In this document: piece by piece, positions 46,635 through 57,800 of the stretch
Position numbering within the stretch: the first letter of the stretch is position 1
Layout: each line of letters starts with the position of its first letter
Assembly: GCF_901000735.1 (NCBI RefSeq)
Contig: NC_081544.1
Location: forward strand, 8,929,608 to 8,993,607
Direction: 5' to 3'
DNA length: 64,000 nucleotides
Source of the DNA: Corylus avellana
Lineage: Eukaryota; Streptophyta; Magnoliopsida; Fagales; Betulaceae
Translations under genes and position numbers: made by a program
Notes under the pieces: generated by a model
Database searches by the model: none
Told to the model about the DNA's origin: nothing
The model's input: the letters and a program-made list of their open reading frames with translations, nothing else

Positions 46635-46880
46635 TTAGAGCAAAAATATGCTTTCGTGAACTGTTACCAGAGGATATGCGCATTTTGCTAGAAACCTTCT
46701 CTCTATGGAAAGTTGTTCATGTAGGACATGAGGCAAATAGTGCGACGCATGGCCTAGCCCAGGTGAGGTGGATGCTAGACAGGGACCGGATAGGTCATGG
46801 ATGGGAGTCATCCATGGTTGTATTAGGGAGATTATTTTGGCAGAGCAATCTGCCATTTCTTCTTGATTGATTAATATTGA
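46635..46880 (+). pseudogene. RNase H scrap from a LINE-type element
   Basis: The + strand frame to the TGA at about 46868 contains LPEDMRILLETFSLWKVVHV, then GHEANSATHGLAQ, the C-terminal piece of an RVT_3-type RNase H (V-x-H-V-x-R/H-E-A-N-x-x-A-H-x-L-A pattern). An A-rich end follows. A 5'-truncated fragment only. Confidence 0.65.
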
Positions 46881-46899
46881 AAAAAAATATATAAAAAAA

Positions 46900-47440
46900 C
46901 TCCCAAACTAATAACCGTTTATGATAGAGCTTCATAATGTTTAAAATATATTAAAGTAGCTCATCAAACTTTCAAAATATATCAAAAAGGTACCCATATT
47001 ATTTTAACAAATAAAATAATAAAATAATTGTAAAAAAATCAAATAATTTTTTTAAAAAATACAAAAAAAGACGAATAAAAGAAAAGTTTTTTGGAATAAA
47101 TAAATACTTGGTCACTGGAGTTGGCATAAATTACAAATTGTTTCATGTCGTATGAAAGTAAAATTAAAGGTTCTTGAGATATTCAAAAAAAAAAAAAAAC
47201 AATTTAGTCCCTGGAGTCAAATTCCGTTAAAAAATTGTTTTTATTTGCCATTGATTTTTTTATTTATTTTTTTTACAATTATTTTATTATTTTATTTGTT
47301 AAAAGAATAGGGGTATTATAGGAATATAAAAAAATAAGTGGCATTTTTGATACATTTTAGTAGTTTGATTGGCTACTTTAATACTTTTTGAACATTGTGA
47401 GGCTCTATTGCAAACAATTGTTAGTTTGGAAGGCTTTTTT
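46900..47440. mobile_element. Foldback element with a nested MITE arm
   Basis: The left arm (CTCCCAAACTAATAACCGTT, then TGATAGAGCTTCATAATGTT, AACAAATAAAATAATAAAAT) pairs with the right arm (ATTTTATTATTTTATTTGTT, AACATTGTGAGGCTCTATTG, ACAATTGTTAGTTTGGAAGG). Between the arms, 47095-47230 is a single arm of the 33380-type MITE (CACTGGAGTTGGCATAAATT, then AATTTAGTCCCTGGAGTCAA), so one element has inserted in another. Confidence 0.6.
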
Positions 47441-47544
47441 ATATTTTTTCTATTAATATAAGTGATCATGAATTATTTGAAAAAAAAAAAAAAAAATTGT
47501 TAATTGCCCAATTTGGGCAGCCCATATGAAATTTCCCTAACAAA

Positions 47545-47760
47545 TAAATTTAGGCAATCATCAAGGGTGGTGGTTCAATGACCAAACGAAGTTCTCAAGT
47601 GGTCTGGGCATGTATTAAGATGTGTGTTCGAATCTCCGCAATGGAGAACCCCCACATATGCCTCATTTGTGTTAGTCACCTTGGATTATCATTGGTGTCT
47701 TGATGGGGCTGGGTTATGCTAGCGCCTACGGTTTCCACCGTCTAGGCCTTTACTGTGCGG
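47545..47760 (+). mobile_element. tRNA-derived SINE-like sequence
   Basis: A-box-like GGTGGTTCAATGACC (about 47568) and B-box-like TGTGTTCGAATCTCCG (about 47622), about 50 bp apart, followed by a GC-richer body (GGGGCTGGGTTATGCTAGCG). No clear A tail or target duplication. A different family from the SINEs at 5267 and 8600. Confidence 0.5.
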
Positions 47761-47884
47761 TTCTCAGTGGGTAAGTGATACCAAAAGCTAAGTATTGTAG
47801 CAACCAATAGAAGATGTACACCTAAGCTAGATACAATTAATAGAATAGGACCTCCAACACTAGAATAAAAACACTTAATATACC

Positions 47885-48245
47885 CATTGTTTATCTTATT
47901 CATCCCTAACAAACTAAAGATGTGCCCTTGCCCAAGCCAATGCACAAGCCTTTGCCACCCTTGCTCAAAGCCTCGCCCAATCACTGCCACCCTGCTCAAA
48001 GCCTCGCCCAATCGCGGCCGCCCCTACCCAACGCTCAATCGTATTCGGCAGATTTTTTTGTTGGTTTGTTCCTTCCAACAAGGTGAGTTGTTGCAATTAT
48101 TTTATTTTATTTTTTTTCAATTTTTTGTTCCACTGCCCAAGCTCTGTTTTTTCAATTTTGTTGAATGATTATTGCTTGGACTTGCCTCTATTTGATATTG
48201 AGAGATTAAATTTAATGGGTCATTTTTTACCTTTGTAGTGATAGT
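47885..48245. repeat. GC-rich stretch with short tandem duplication
   Basis: CCCTGCTCAAAGCCTCGCCC occurs in two adjacent units at about 47960-48012, differing slightly, within a Cys/Pro-like GC-rich patch. Open over a short run but with no known domain. Confidence 0.4.
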
Positions 48246-48876
48246 TGTTGATACCAAATATATCCCTAAAGCCAAAACTAAAAAGCCCACTCTAAAGGAA
48301 AGACCTAAGGCTCGCCAAGTAATTGGGCTCTAGGACCCAAAGCTCAGAAGGTCCAAAGTATAGTCACTCGATTATATTAATATACAAGTAAGTGCACAAT
48401 TATGTCAACAAAAGCATTAGTATCACGTGTCCCTGTAATCAAGGATATGATCACTCATCAAACAAACTCAATCTGGGAGTTACAACCCAAATCACAGAGT
48501 AACCACCCGAATGTATCCCAAAAGGAGTCTAGATACCTAAGAGCCTATCCATCTGAATCACTGATGCTATCTCATGGGATAAATCCACAGTTATGAACAC
48601 TCCTACAAATCAAGGGAGTTTCAATGTAATCCGCCTACCTACAGCCTCTATAAAAGGAGGAGCCACCTATGGAGATACGTACTCTCTACTCTTATTTTAC
48701 TATTCTCAATTATTGTTAATTATTTGTTACTCTTATTATAAGCAAATTCTCACTCAAGCATTGAAGGGGGCACGATCGCCACACCACCCACCTCGCGTTC
48801 TGTCACTGCTGATCCTTTTTCTTTCTTAGCAGGCTCTTGAATCAAGTTGCTACCAGGGTTGATAACTATCTCAACA
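48246..48876 (+). mobile_element. Solo LTR with 5-bp target duplication
   Basis: 631 bp beginning TGTTGATACC and ending TCTCAACA, with canonical TG..CA ends. It is flanked on both sides by ATAGT (48241-48245 and 48877-48881). Internal signals fit an LTR promoter: TATAAAAGG at 48649-48657 and a T-rich region downstream. No second LTR or internal coding region is present, so it is a solo LTR left by recombination. Confidence 0.85.
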
Positions 48877-48881
48877 ATAGT

Positions 48882-49579
48882 CATTTTTGGATTCAATGAA
48901 AGGATCTTTGCTCACTCAGTGTTGTTATTCAAAATTTTAAGGAAATTCCTTTGGGTTTGTTGAAATCTGAAGAATGTATGAAGTTAAGGAGCAACAAAAT
49001 TTTAAGAAAATTCCTTTGGGTTTGCCGCCCAACCCAGAACGCCCAGAACGCTGCCAGCCAGCATCCCGGCGTGGTTCTGGAATGCTACCGCCCAGAATGC
49101 CCGCCCAAATTGGCCAGCATCCCCCTCAGAACGCTGCCGGTTGCACACAATGCTGCCCAGATCGCTGTTGGGCGTTCGCCAGACCCATCGTGCCGCAACC
49201 CATTCTGTACATGAAAAAATCGACTAACATGGAAAAAGAAGAGAAGAGAAGAGTGTTTCAGACTTCAGAGAAAAGAAGAAGAAGAGAAATCGGAACCCAT
49301 TTGATTTATTAAAGAGAAGAGGAATTTATTAGGTGTTTTAGTTTTATTGTGTACTTGTGTAATAAGGTGATTTGTCAGTCAACTATTGGATGCTGCAAAT
49401 GGCATTGTTTGCAGATGGATTGCATAGTAGGGGCACTAAAAAAAAAAAATTTAGGCTGCCCAACCACGTGGCCGAAGGGCATGTAATTGCTTCAAATAGT
49501 CTCAGGGGCTTGGCAACTTGGATTAAATACTGAAGAAGACCTTGTTAAGTAAAGAACAGCAGCGGCACCAGTCAAAAAG
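48882..49579. other. FKBP12 upstream region with repeat debris
   Basis: AAATTTTAAGGAAATTCCTTTGGG-type sequence is present twice, 65 bp apart (48931 and 48996). 49025-49210 is GC-rich with repeated CCCAGAACGC words. 49320-49579 should contain the promoter and 5' UTR of FKBP12; no TATA box is obvious. No separate gene. Confidence 0.45.
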
Positions 49580-52500
49580 ATGGGAGTGGAGAAGGAAGTT
49601 TTGAGGCTTAGAACCGGTCCCAAACCTGTAGCTGGTCGGAACATCACAATTCACTGCACTGGTTTCGGTTAGTATCCCTCTCTCTGCGTCAAAAGCCCTA
49701 ATCACGTAATGTTTACATAATTGTTTTTTTTTTTGGGAAATCCTCTTTCTGTTTGGTTGCTGAGAAAATGTAGGGAAAGAGAAGAGCCAACATTTTAGGT
49801 TCCATTTGATAAGATCTTTTGTAAAGACCAAAGTCCTTGGAGGTTTCCGTTTTTGATTCAGCTTTATATTTAATTTAATTTAGTTTGACTAATTTTAGTC
49901 ATTTTTGCTGGCAACCGAGCTCAAATTTGGGTTTGTATTGACTATGGGATTGATTTCTTGGATTGGATTTTTCTGGTGGGTTTTCGTGGTGTAAGATTTG
50001 TAATTAATTACTAAGTTGGAGTATGTGTTTTGGAAGTTAGCGGTGTGAGAATATTTTGTGGGATTTTTCAAATCCGAGAGGTATCATCATTTGTTCTTTT
50101 TCAATAGGCTAAATTTTTGTTCCTTTTTTTTTTTTCATAAAATTATGAAGGATCATTTTTTTTTTTTAATCCATCAACAAATTAATTGAATTACTCATGT
50201 AGTTAGTGGGAGGATAACGTGGTAAGATTATAATCGACTGTGACATTCATGATTGATGGACAAAAGGACAACATTGACAAATTGGAACTTTTTAAATTTC
50301 GAGGACGAAAATGGATGTTGGGCCTGATCTCAAGGACTAAATATGTATTTCAGCCTTTATTTTTATTATGTAGGTGGGATTCTTCAACTAAGTTGTATGA
50401 GTTAAGTCTCTCTACCATAATTTGTTTTTCTCAATTCATTTGGTAATTTTTTACTTTTTCATTCGAATAGAAGCACATCCTCCATCACCTCCTTTGGGTT
50501 CCCCTATTTCGTCATTGTTGGTTCTGCCATATGTTTGTTTCAAAAGAAATTAAGCTACTTGATGCCATTCCGAGACATTTTGTGTTTAATTATTATTGTT
50601 GTTTATTTTGGTATGTGAATTAGGGTTCTCTTTTCTGTAAGAAAAACACCAACTAATTTGTAGAATAGGATGATGAGAGGTCTATTTGTAGTTTTGCTGT
50701 TTCTCCTGCCCTTTAATGTTCTCTTTGTTGCAGGGAAAAATAACAATCTCTCTCAAAAGTTTGGGAGGTAAGGATTGTGCTTTTATTTTTGGTAGCCTAT
50801 TTTTATTATTATCAACTAGGTATTATATTGTGCTTTTTCTATGCATTTATTTCTATTTTTAATGGGGAGTATATGTTAAGTGCAAAAATATTCATATTTT
50901 TAGCCCCTAACTTACATGTTTTAATCCTTTAGTTTTAGTTAATTAGGCCATTTTAGTTCTTTTATAAGTTTTCTTTGATTTTGTAGGTCATTGAAAGAAA
51001 AAGAAGCAATTTCAGAAGTTTTGGACTTAAAAATAGCACTTTCGGATTTTGGAAGGCTCTGGTAGAGAGATCGATCGCAGGGGAGCTGCGATCGAGCGCC
51101 CTACAGGTAAGGATAGCACATTACAAGGCAACCACGATCGAGCGCAAATACAAGGAGGATCGATCGCAGACCTTCGATCAATCGCACACGAGCTGTGATT
51201 GAGCGCACCTGTGCGTGATGGCCGAGACAGTCGCCAGCCTTAATAAGGAAAGAGCAGTTTCTAGGGTTTTGCAGCTTAGTGCGAACTAGGACTCAAACCC
51301 TTCAATTTTTAGGAGTTCTAGAGTATTCCTAAAAGCCTATAAATAGACCCTTAAGCCTCTAGAATAGATATACTTTCCAAGGAAAAGAATTGGAACTCTT
51401 CAAGTTCAAGTTTCGGGTTTATTCTTTTCCTTTCCTTTCTTTTATTTTATGAAGATGTTCAACATCAACTCTATATGTAACTAATTTATTGAGTAAGGCT
51501 AGATTGAAGCCCTAGTTATGTTTAGTTGAAATATTGACGCCCTTGTGATGATCTTGTTGTGATAACTAAATTGATTAATGCCTGCATTCATGAATTCCTC
51601 ATATATGTATGCTTGATCAACATATGCATGTGGTATGGATTAGTTAGTTTAATCAATTTGGATGACCGAGTCCTGGGTTTAACATAAGTAACAAAGGATA
51701 TCCACACTGGATTCTTGGGTTAATCAAAATATGGAACCGGGAGTAGATACCCATGCCCTAGGCCTTATGTGTTTGTCGATTTTCACATATTTATACTTTC
51801 TTAAAAAACAACTTAGTAGACACCCATGCTAAATGCTTTAAGAAAGAAAAGAATTAGAGTAGACACTCATACTTAATTCGTTGCTTAGTAAAATCAATAG
51901 CTTAATGAGTAGACATCAATGCCCTTAGGTTGACAAACATTAGATATTCATAACATGATCAAAACATAGGCATATTGACATATTAGCTAAATATAATTAG
52001 TGGTGGATATCAAAGCCCTACCTTTTGATCATCAACTCAAAACCAATATTTGTTTATTTTACTTTTGAAATTTATTTTAAGCAAAATTTACCAATCCTCA
52101 TGGGAATGACCCCGTATTTGCACACTATGCTACTATGTTGACCTCGTGCACTTGCGGGTAAAACATCAAATTATTTGCCTATTAATTTAGGTAGGAAATT
52201 GTGAACAACAAGTTTTTGGCGCTGTTGCCGGGGATTGTGGCAAATTTTGTTTAAAATTATTTTCCTTTAGTTGTGTTATTTTAATTTTTAATTTTGTTTT
52301 TATCAAAAATATTTTGTTGACTTTTTCTATTTTCTGTTTCAGGTTTGTGGACTAGCATTTTGTTATTGCGATCGAACGTCAGCCGAGTGCGATTGAGCAC
52401 ATTGCGATCGAGCGCAATTCTAGGGAGCATCCGAACCAAAAGCACTGAAGCTGCTTTGACTGAAGAAGCAACTCAATTGATGCAAGGTCGTTGATCTCAA

Positions 52501-55500
52501 GATTCAACCTTCATTCCACTCGATCCTGAAATTGAGCGGACAATTCGACAAAGACCTAGAGACACAGAAGAAGAGGAAGAAATTGAAAATACAATGGAAG
52601 ATTTGCAAGAAAATCCACCAATAGTGCCAAGACCACTAGAGGCAAATCCACCATCGGTGCGGAGACCGATGAAGCAGGCATTCGTTCCAGCAAACCTCCA
52701 TCAACCCTCAAGCATAGCATATCAACCGGAGGTGGAAGGCAGCTATTATATTTCTTCTCAAATCTTCAATGCATTGACTCACTTCAGGGGCACTGTTACT
52801 GAGGATCCAAACTTGCATCTTAAAGAGTTCTTTGATCTATGCAAGTTGCAACACGTCCAAGGCCTAACTCCAAAGAGACTTAGGTTAGTCTCTTTCCTTT
52901 CTTTTTGAAAGATAATGCTAAACTGTGGTATAATTCTTTGCCTGCAGATTCTATCCATACTTGGGAAGAATTAGCCACCAAATTTCTGAAGAAGTTTTTT
53001 CTAGCCCAAAAGACAAGAGAACTTAAAAGGGAACTTCAAATGTTCCAACAAAGAGATGGAGATCTTTTCTTTGAGGCATGGGATCACTTCAATTCATTGC
53101 TTCTAAAGTGCCCACATCACAACATCCCTCAAGATGATCAGGTACAAATTTTTTATGAAGGTTTAAATGATACTAACAAACGGATAGTTGATTCAGCTTG
53201 TGGAGAAGCACTCATGGAAAAGAGTAGTGAGGAAGCAATGGAGCTTTTTGAAACATTAAGTGAGCATTCCTAACAATCCTGCTCGAGAGGAAGGCAAGGA
53301 TTAAAGAGCAAAGGCATGTATGAAGTAAACTTCAATGGGGGATCTCCAAATCAGATGGTTGCTGTGGAAAAGAAGTTAGGCATGATTGTCAAGGCTATGA
53401 CTGCTCAGAAAATCTCACCTCTGCAACAGGACACACCAATCCAGGTAATTTCATTGCATCAAATATTTTGAACTCCTTCATACTTACTGTACCATTTTTC
53501 ACACCTATTGTGGTATCAGCAATTCTCATAAAGGTCATAAGAAAAGACCATTTTTTTTAAAGAATGCTTTGATGTTTGCATGATCCAAGGTGTTAGTGAG
53601 CCAGTTTTTCAAGATCCACCGAAAGATCCATTGGAGACCACCCTCACCCATTGTCTCACAAGAAAGGACATTGAGCCAGAACCTGAAGATGTTACTAATG
53701 ACATCATTGAAACAGTGCATCACCTTGAGCCTCTCCAAAATATTCAAGTATACTCCTCCCTTTGAAATTCTTGAGCCTACTAATACTACTCTTGTCCCTT
53801 CTATTGTCCAGGCACCAAAGTTAAAATTGAAGCAATTGCCAGAACACCTAACATATGCCTACTTAGGAGAGAACAAGACACTACCGGTCATTATTGCTGC
53901 AAATCTAAGTTGTGGGGAAGAAGAAAAGCCGTTGAGAGTTATTAGAGAACATAAAACTGCTTTAGGATGGACCATTGCTGACATCAAAGGAATAAGTCTA
54001 GCCAAGTGCATGCATCAGATCTTCCTTGAAGACAAAGCAAAGACAACCAGGGATGCACAGAGAAGACTCAATCCTCACATGAAGGAGGTAGTTAAGGCAG
54101 AGGTATTAAAACTGCTAGATGTGGGCATCATCTATCCCATCTTAGACAGTAAATGGGTTAGTCCAATCCAAGTAGTGCCAAAAAAGAGTGGGATCACAGT
54201 GGTGAAGAATGAAGATGATGAGCTGATACCTACAAGAGTAACCACTGGGTGGAGAGTATGCATTGATTACAGAAAATTGAACAAGGTCACAAGAAAAGAC
54301 CATTTTTCATTACCCTTCATTGATCAAATGCTAGAGAGGTTAGCTGGCTATAGCCACTATTGTTTCTTGGATGGGTTTAGTAGCTATAATCAGATTGCAG
54401 TAGCACTAGAGGATCAGGAGAAGACCACCTTCACATGTCCTTTTGGCATATTCGCCTATAGAAGGATGCCATTTGGATTATGCAATGCTCCAGCCACATT
54501 CCAAAGATGCATGATGAGCATTTTTTCAGATATGGTGGAGAAAACCATTGAGGTATTTATGGATGACTTTAGTGTTTTTAGGTTGAGTTTCGATGAATGC
54601 GTCAACCATTTGAAGAATGTTCTCAAGAGATGTGAAGAATGCAACCTAGAGCTCAATTGGAAAAAATGTCATTTCATGGTTCAACAAGGCATTGTATTGG
54701 GTCATGCTATCTCAAGCAAGGACATTGAGGTGGATAAAGCTAAGATAGATATCATCTCCAAACTTTCCCCACCTCTAACAATGAAGGGGGTGAGGAGTTT
54801 TCTTAGACATGCCAGATTCTATAGAAGGTTCATCAAAGATTTTTTCAAGATCTCTAGACCCCTCTGTGCATTGCTAGGGATGGAGGCCAAGTTTGAATGG
54901 ACTGAAGAATGCATGACTGCCTTCAACACACTGAAAAAGCTGCTCACATCTTCACCAATAATGCGGGCAGCTGATTGGAGTCTACCCTTTGAGCTCATGT
55001 GTGATGCCAGTGACTTTTCCTTGGGAGCTACCTTGGTCAAAGAATTAATAAGGTACCTCATGCCATTTATTATGTTTCTAGAACATTGAATGATGCCCAG
55101 CTAAATTATTCTACTACAGAGAAAGAATTATTACTGTTATATTTGCTTTGGAGAAGTTCAGGTCATATCTAATTGGTTCTAAGGTTATTGTATTTACTAA
55201 TCATGCTGCTTTGAGATATTTGTTTGCTAAGAAAGATACAAAACCTAGACTGATCAGATGGGTACTACTACTACAAGATTTTGACCTTGAGATTAGAGAC
55301 AAGAAGGGCAGTGAGAATGTGGTGGCAGATCACTTATCCAGATTACTCCATGAGGAGGAAGGAGATGAGCTCCCATTGAATGAGAATTTTCCAGATGAGC
55401 AGTTGTTTGCAGCTGATATCCAACTTCCATGGTATGCTTATATAGTGAATTATATAACTGCCCTGGTGTTTCCTCCAGGTATGTCTAGTCAAGAAAGGAA

Positions 55501-57755
55501 GAGGTTAATATCTATATCTAGACAATACCATTAGGATGACCCCTATTTGTTCAAATTCTGCTCTGATCAAATCATTAAAAGGTGTGTCCCAGAAGAAAAG
55601 CATTGAGTATTTTGCAGCACTGTCATCAGTTTGCTTGTGGTGGACACTTTGGGGCCAAAAGAACAGCGCTTAAGGTATTACAATCTAGTTTTTATTGGCC
55701 TAATGTGTTTAAAGATGCTTTCTTGTTTTGTAGTTCGTGTGATAGATGCCAAAGGACAGGTAACATCTCATCCAGAAATCAAATGCCACTGCAAAATATT
55801 CAAGTGGTAGAGCTCTTCAATGTTTGGGGTATTGACTTCATGGGACCATTTCCTAATTCATTCGGTTATTTATATATTCTTGTGGGTGTGGATTATGTGT
55901 CTAAATGGGTCAAGGCTGTCCCCTCAAGAACTAATGATCATAAAGTGGTTGTGAAGTTTTTGTAGGAAAATAGCTTTGCTAGATTTGGGACACCAAGGGC
56001 AATCATTAGTGATGGGGGGAGCCACTTCAACAACTATGCCTTTACCTCCGTGATAAAGAAGTATGGCATCACTCATAAGGTTGGCACTCCATACCACCCC
56101 CAAACCAGTGGTCAAGTGGAGATTAGCAACAGAGAGATCAAAGGTGTCCTTGAAAGGACAGTGAACCCCAGTAGGAAGGATTGGTCACTACACCTGAATG
56201 ATGCACTATGGGCTTATAGGACTGCTTACAAGACACCTATCGGTATGTCTCCATATCGTTTGGTTTTTGGAAAGGCATGTTATCTACCAGTGGAATTGGA
56301 ACACAAAGCGTACTGAGCCATCGAGAAGTTTAACTTTGACATGAAACAAGCTGGTGACAAAATGAAGTTCCAACTAAATGAACTGGAGGAATTGAGGCGT
56401 GATGCATATGAGAATGCCAAGCTCTACAAGGATAGAACAAAGGCATACCATGACAAGCAGCTGGTCAGGAAGGAGTTTCAAGTAGGCCAGAAGGTATTGA
56501 TCTATAATTCAAGATTGAAACTTTTCCTTGGGAAGCTAAGTCAAGATGGTCAGGACCTTGCCTTGTTACACAAGTATTCCCTCATGGAGCTTTGGAAGTC
56601 CACAACTCACAGACCAATCAGTCATTCAAAGTAAATGGACACAGAGTGAAGCCCAACATTGAAACGAACTTTGCACCAAGAGATCAAGATTTGGCATCAC
56701 AAGATTTGACACTTCAGCCCGTCCAATATACACCACCATCTGGAGCATCTACTTCTGGAAAGCATTGAGCAGGGACCATCGTCTGGTTGAAGATGTTAAA
56801 CTTAGCGCTCATGAGAGGCACCTCATAGTTTATCTTTTTCTTTTGTGTTGTTTAGTGAATTTTCAGTTAATCTTTTTATTTATCTTTAGTTTTGTTCTTT
56901 TTACTTGCTTTTGTGTTTTCTTATTTTGCAGGGACAAGTGTGATTCAATTTAAGTTTGGAGGTGTGCTATGAGCGATGCTTTCCAAGACTATGTCGTCCA
57001 ACTCCCGGGTACACTCTTTCCTTAATTTAGACACATTGGAGACAATGTGTCATTTAAGTTTGGGGGTATGGGCACACATGTTGTTCACACACACTTTGTC
57101 CCAATTTCATGTTATTTGTTTTGTGTGTTTGTGTTTTTTTTTTCTTCTTTTTTTGTGATATATATATATATATATATATATATGTTCATGTTTACCCTAA
57201 AATTTTAGTTAATTTAAAAGAATTGTGGCTTGAATTCATTAGTAAGTTTGAAATTTTGAACACATGATCTGATGAGTGAATTTGTTAGTTTGGTTAATTG
57301 TTTATGACAGTTGAAAAATCACATGTTTGATCTGATCACACAAGAACATTAGCACATAATTTGTGAGGTATGACATGAGGTCTGATATGTATGTTTCGGT
57401 ATCTTGGATGAAATTGGATGATTTACTAGATGGACACTTTGGCATATATATGTTCATTTAAAAAAAAAAAAAAAAATTTGATCATCGATAGGCTTTTCAC
57501 TGAGTAATTGGACCTATTGTCTCAGAGCATTAAGTGTTTACGTCAAAAGGTGAAAAATTTGAATTTGATCAATGACATGGTTAGTTTAGTTTTTTAGCCT
57601 TTTTGACTCGAGTTAGTAGGTCCTTAGGGGTGTCTCTACACTTAATGCCCTAAAACCATTTGGTTTGTGAGTCATTAACTTAACACTTGCTATATGGGTA
57701 AATTAGAAAGCTTAAGGGAACCAAACATTGTACAACCTGACAAAACAAAACAAAA

Positions 57756-57800
<45 letters not shown>

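Noticed and set aside
53590..56634. RT/integrase frames as an active or domesticated host gene
   Set aside because: Frameshifts and in-frame stops, flanking LTRs and target duplication show a degenerate retrotransposon.
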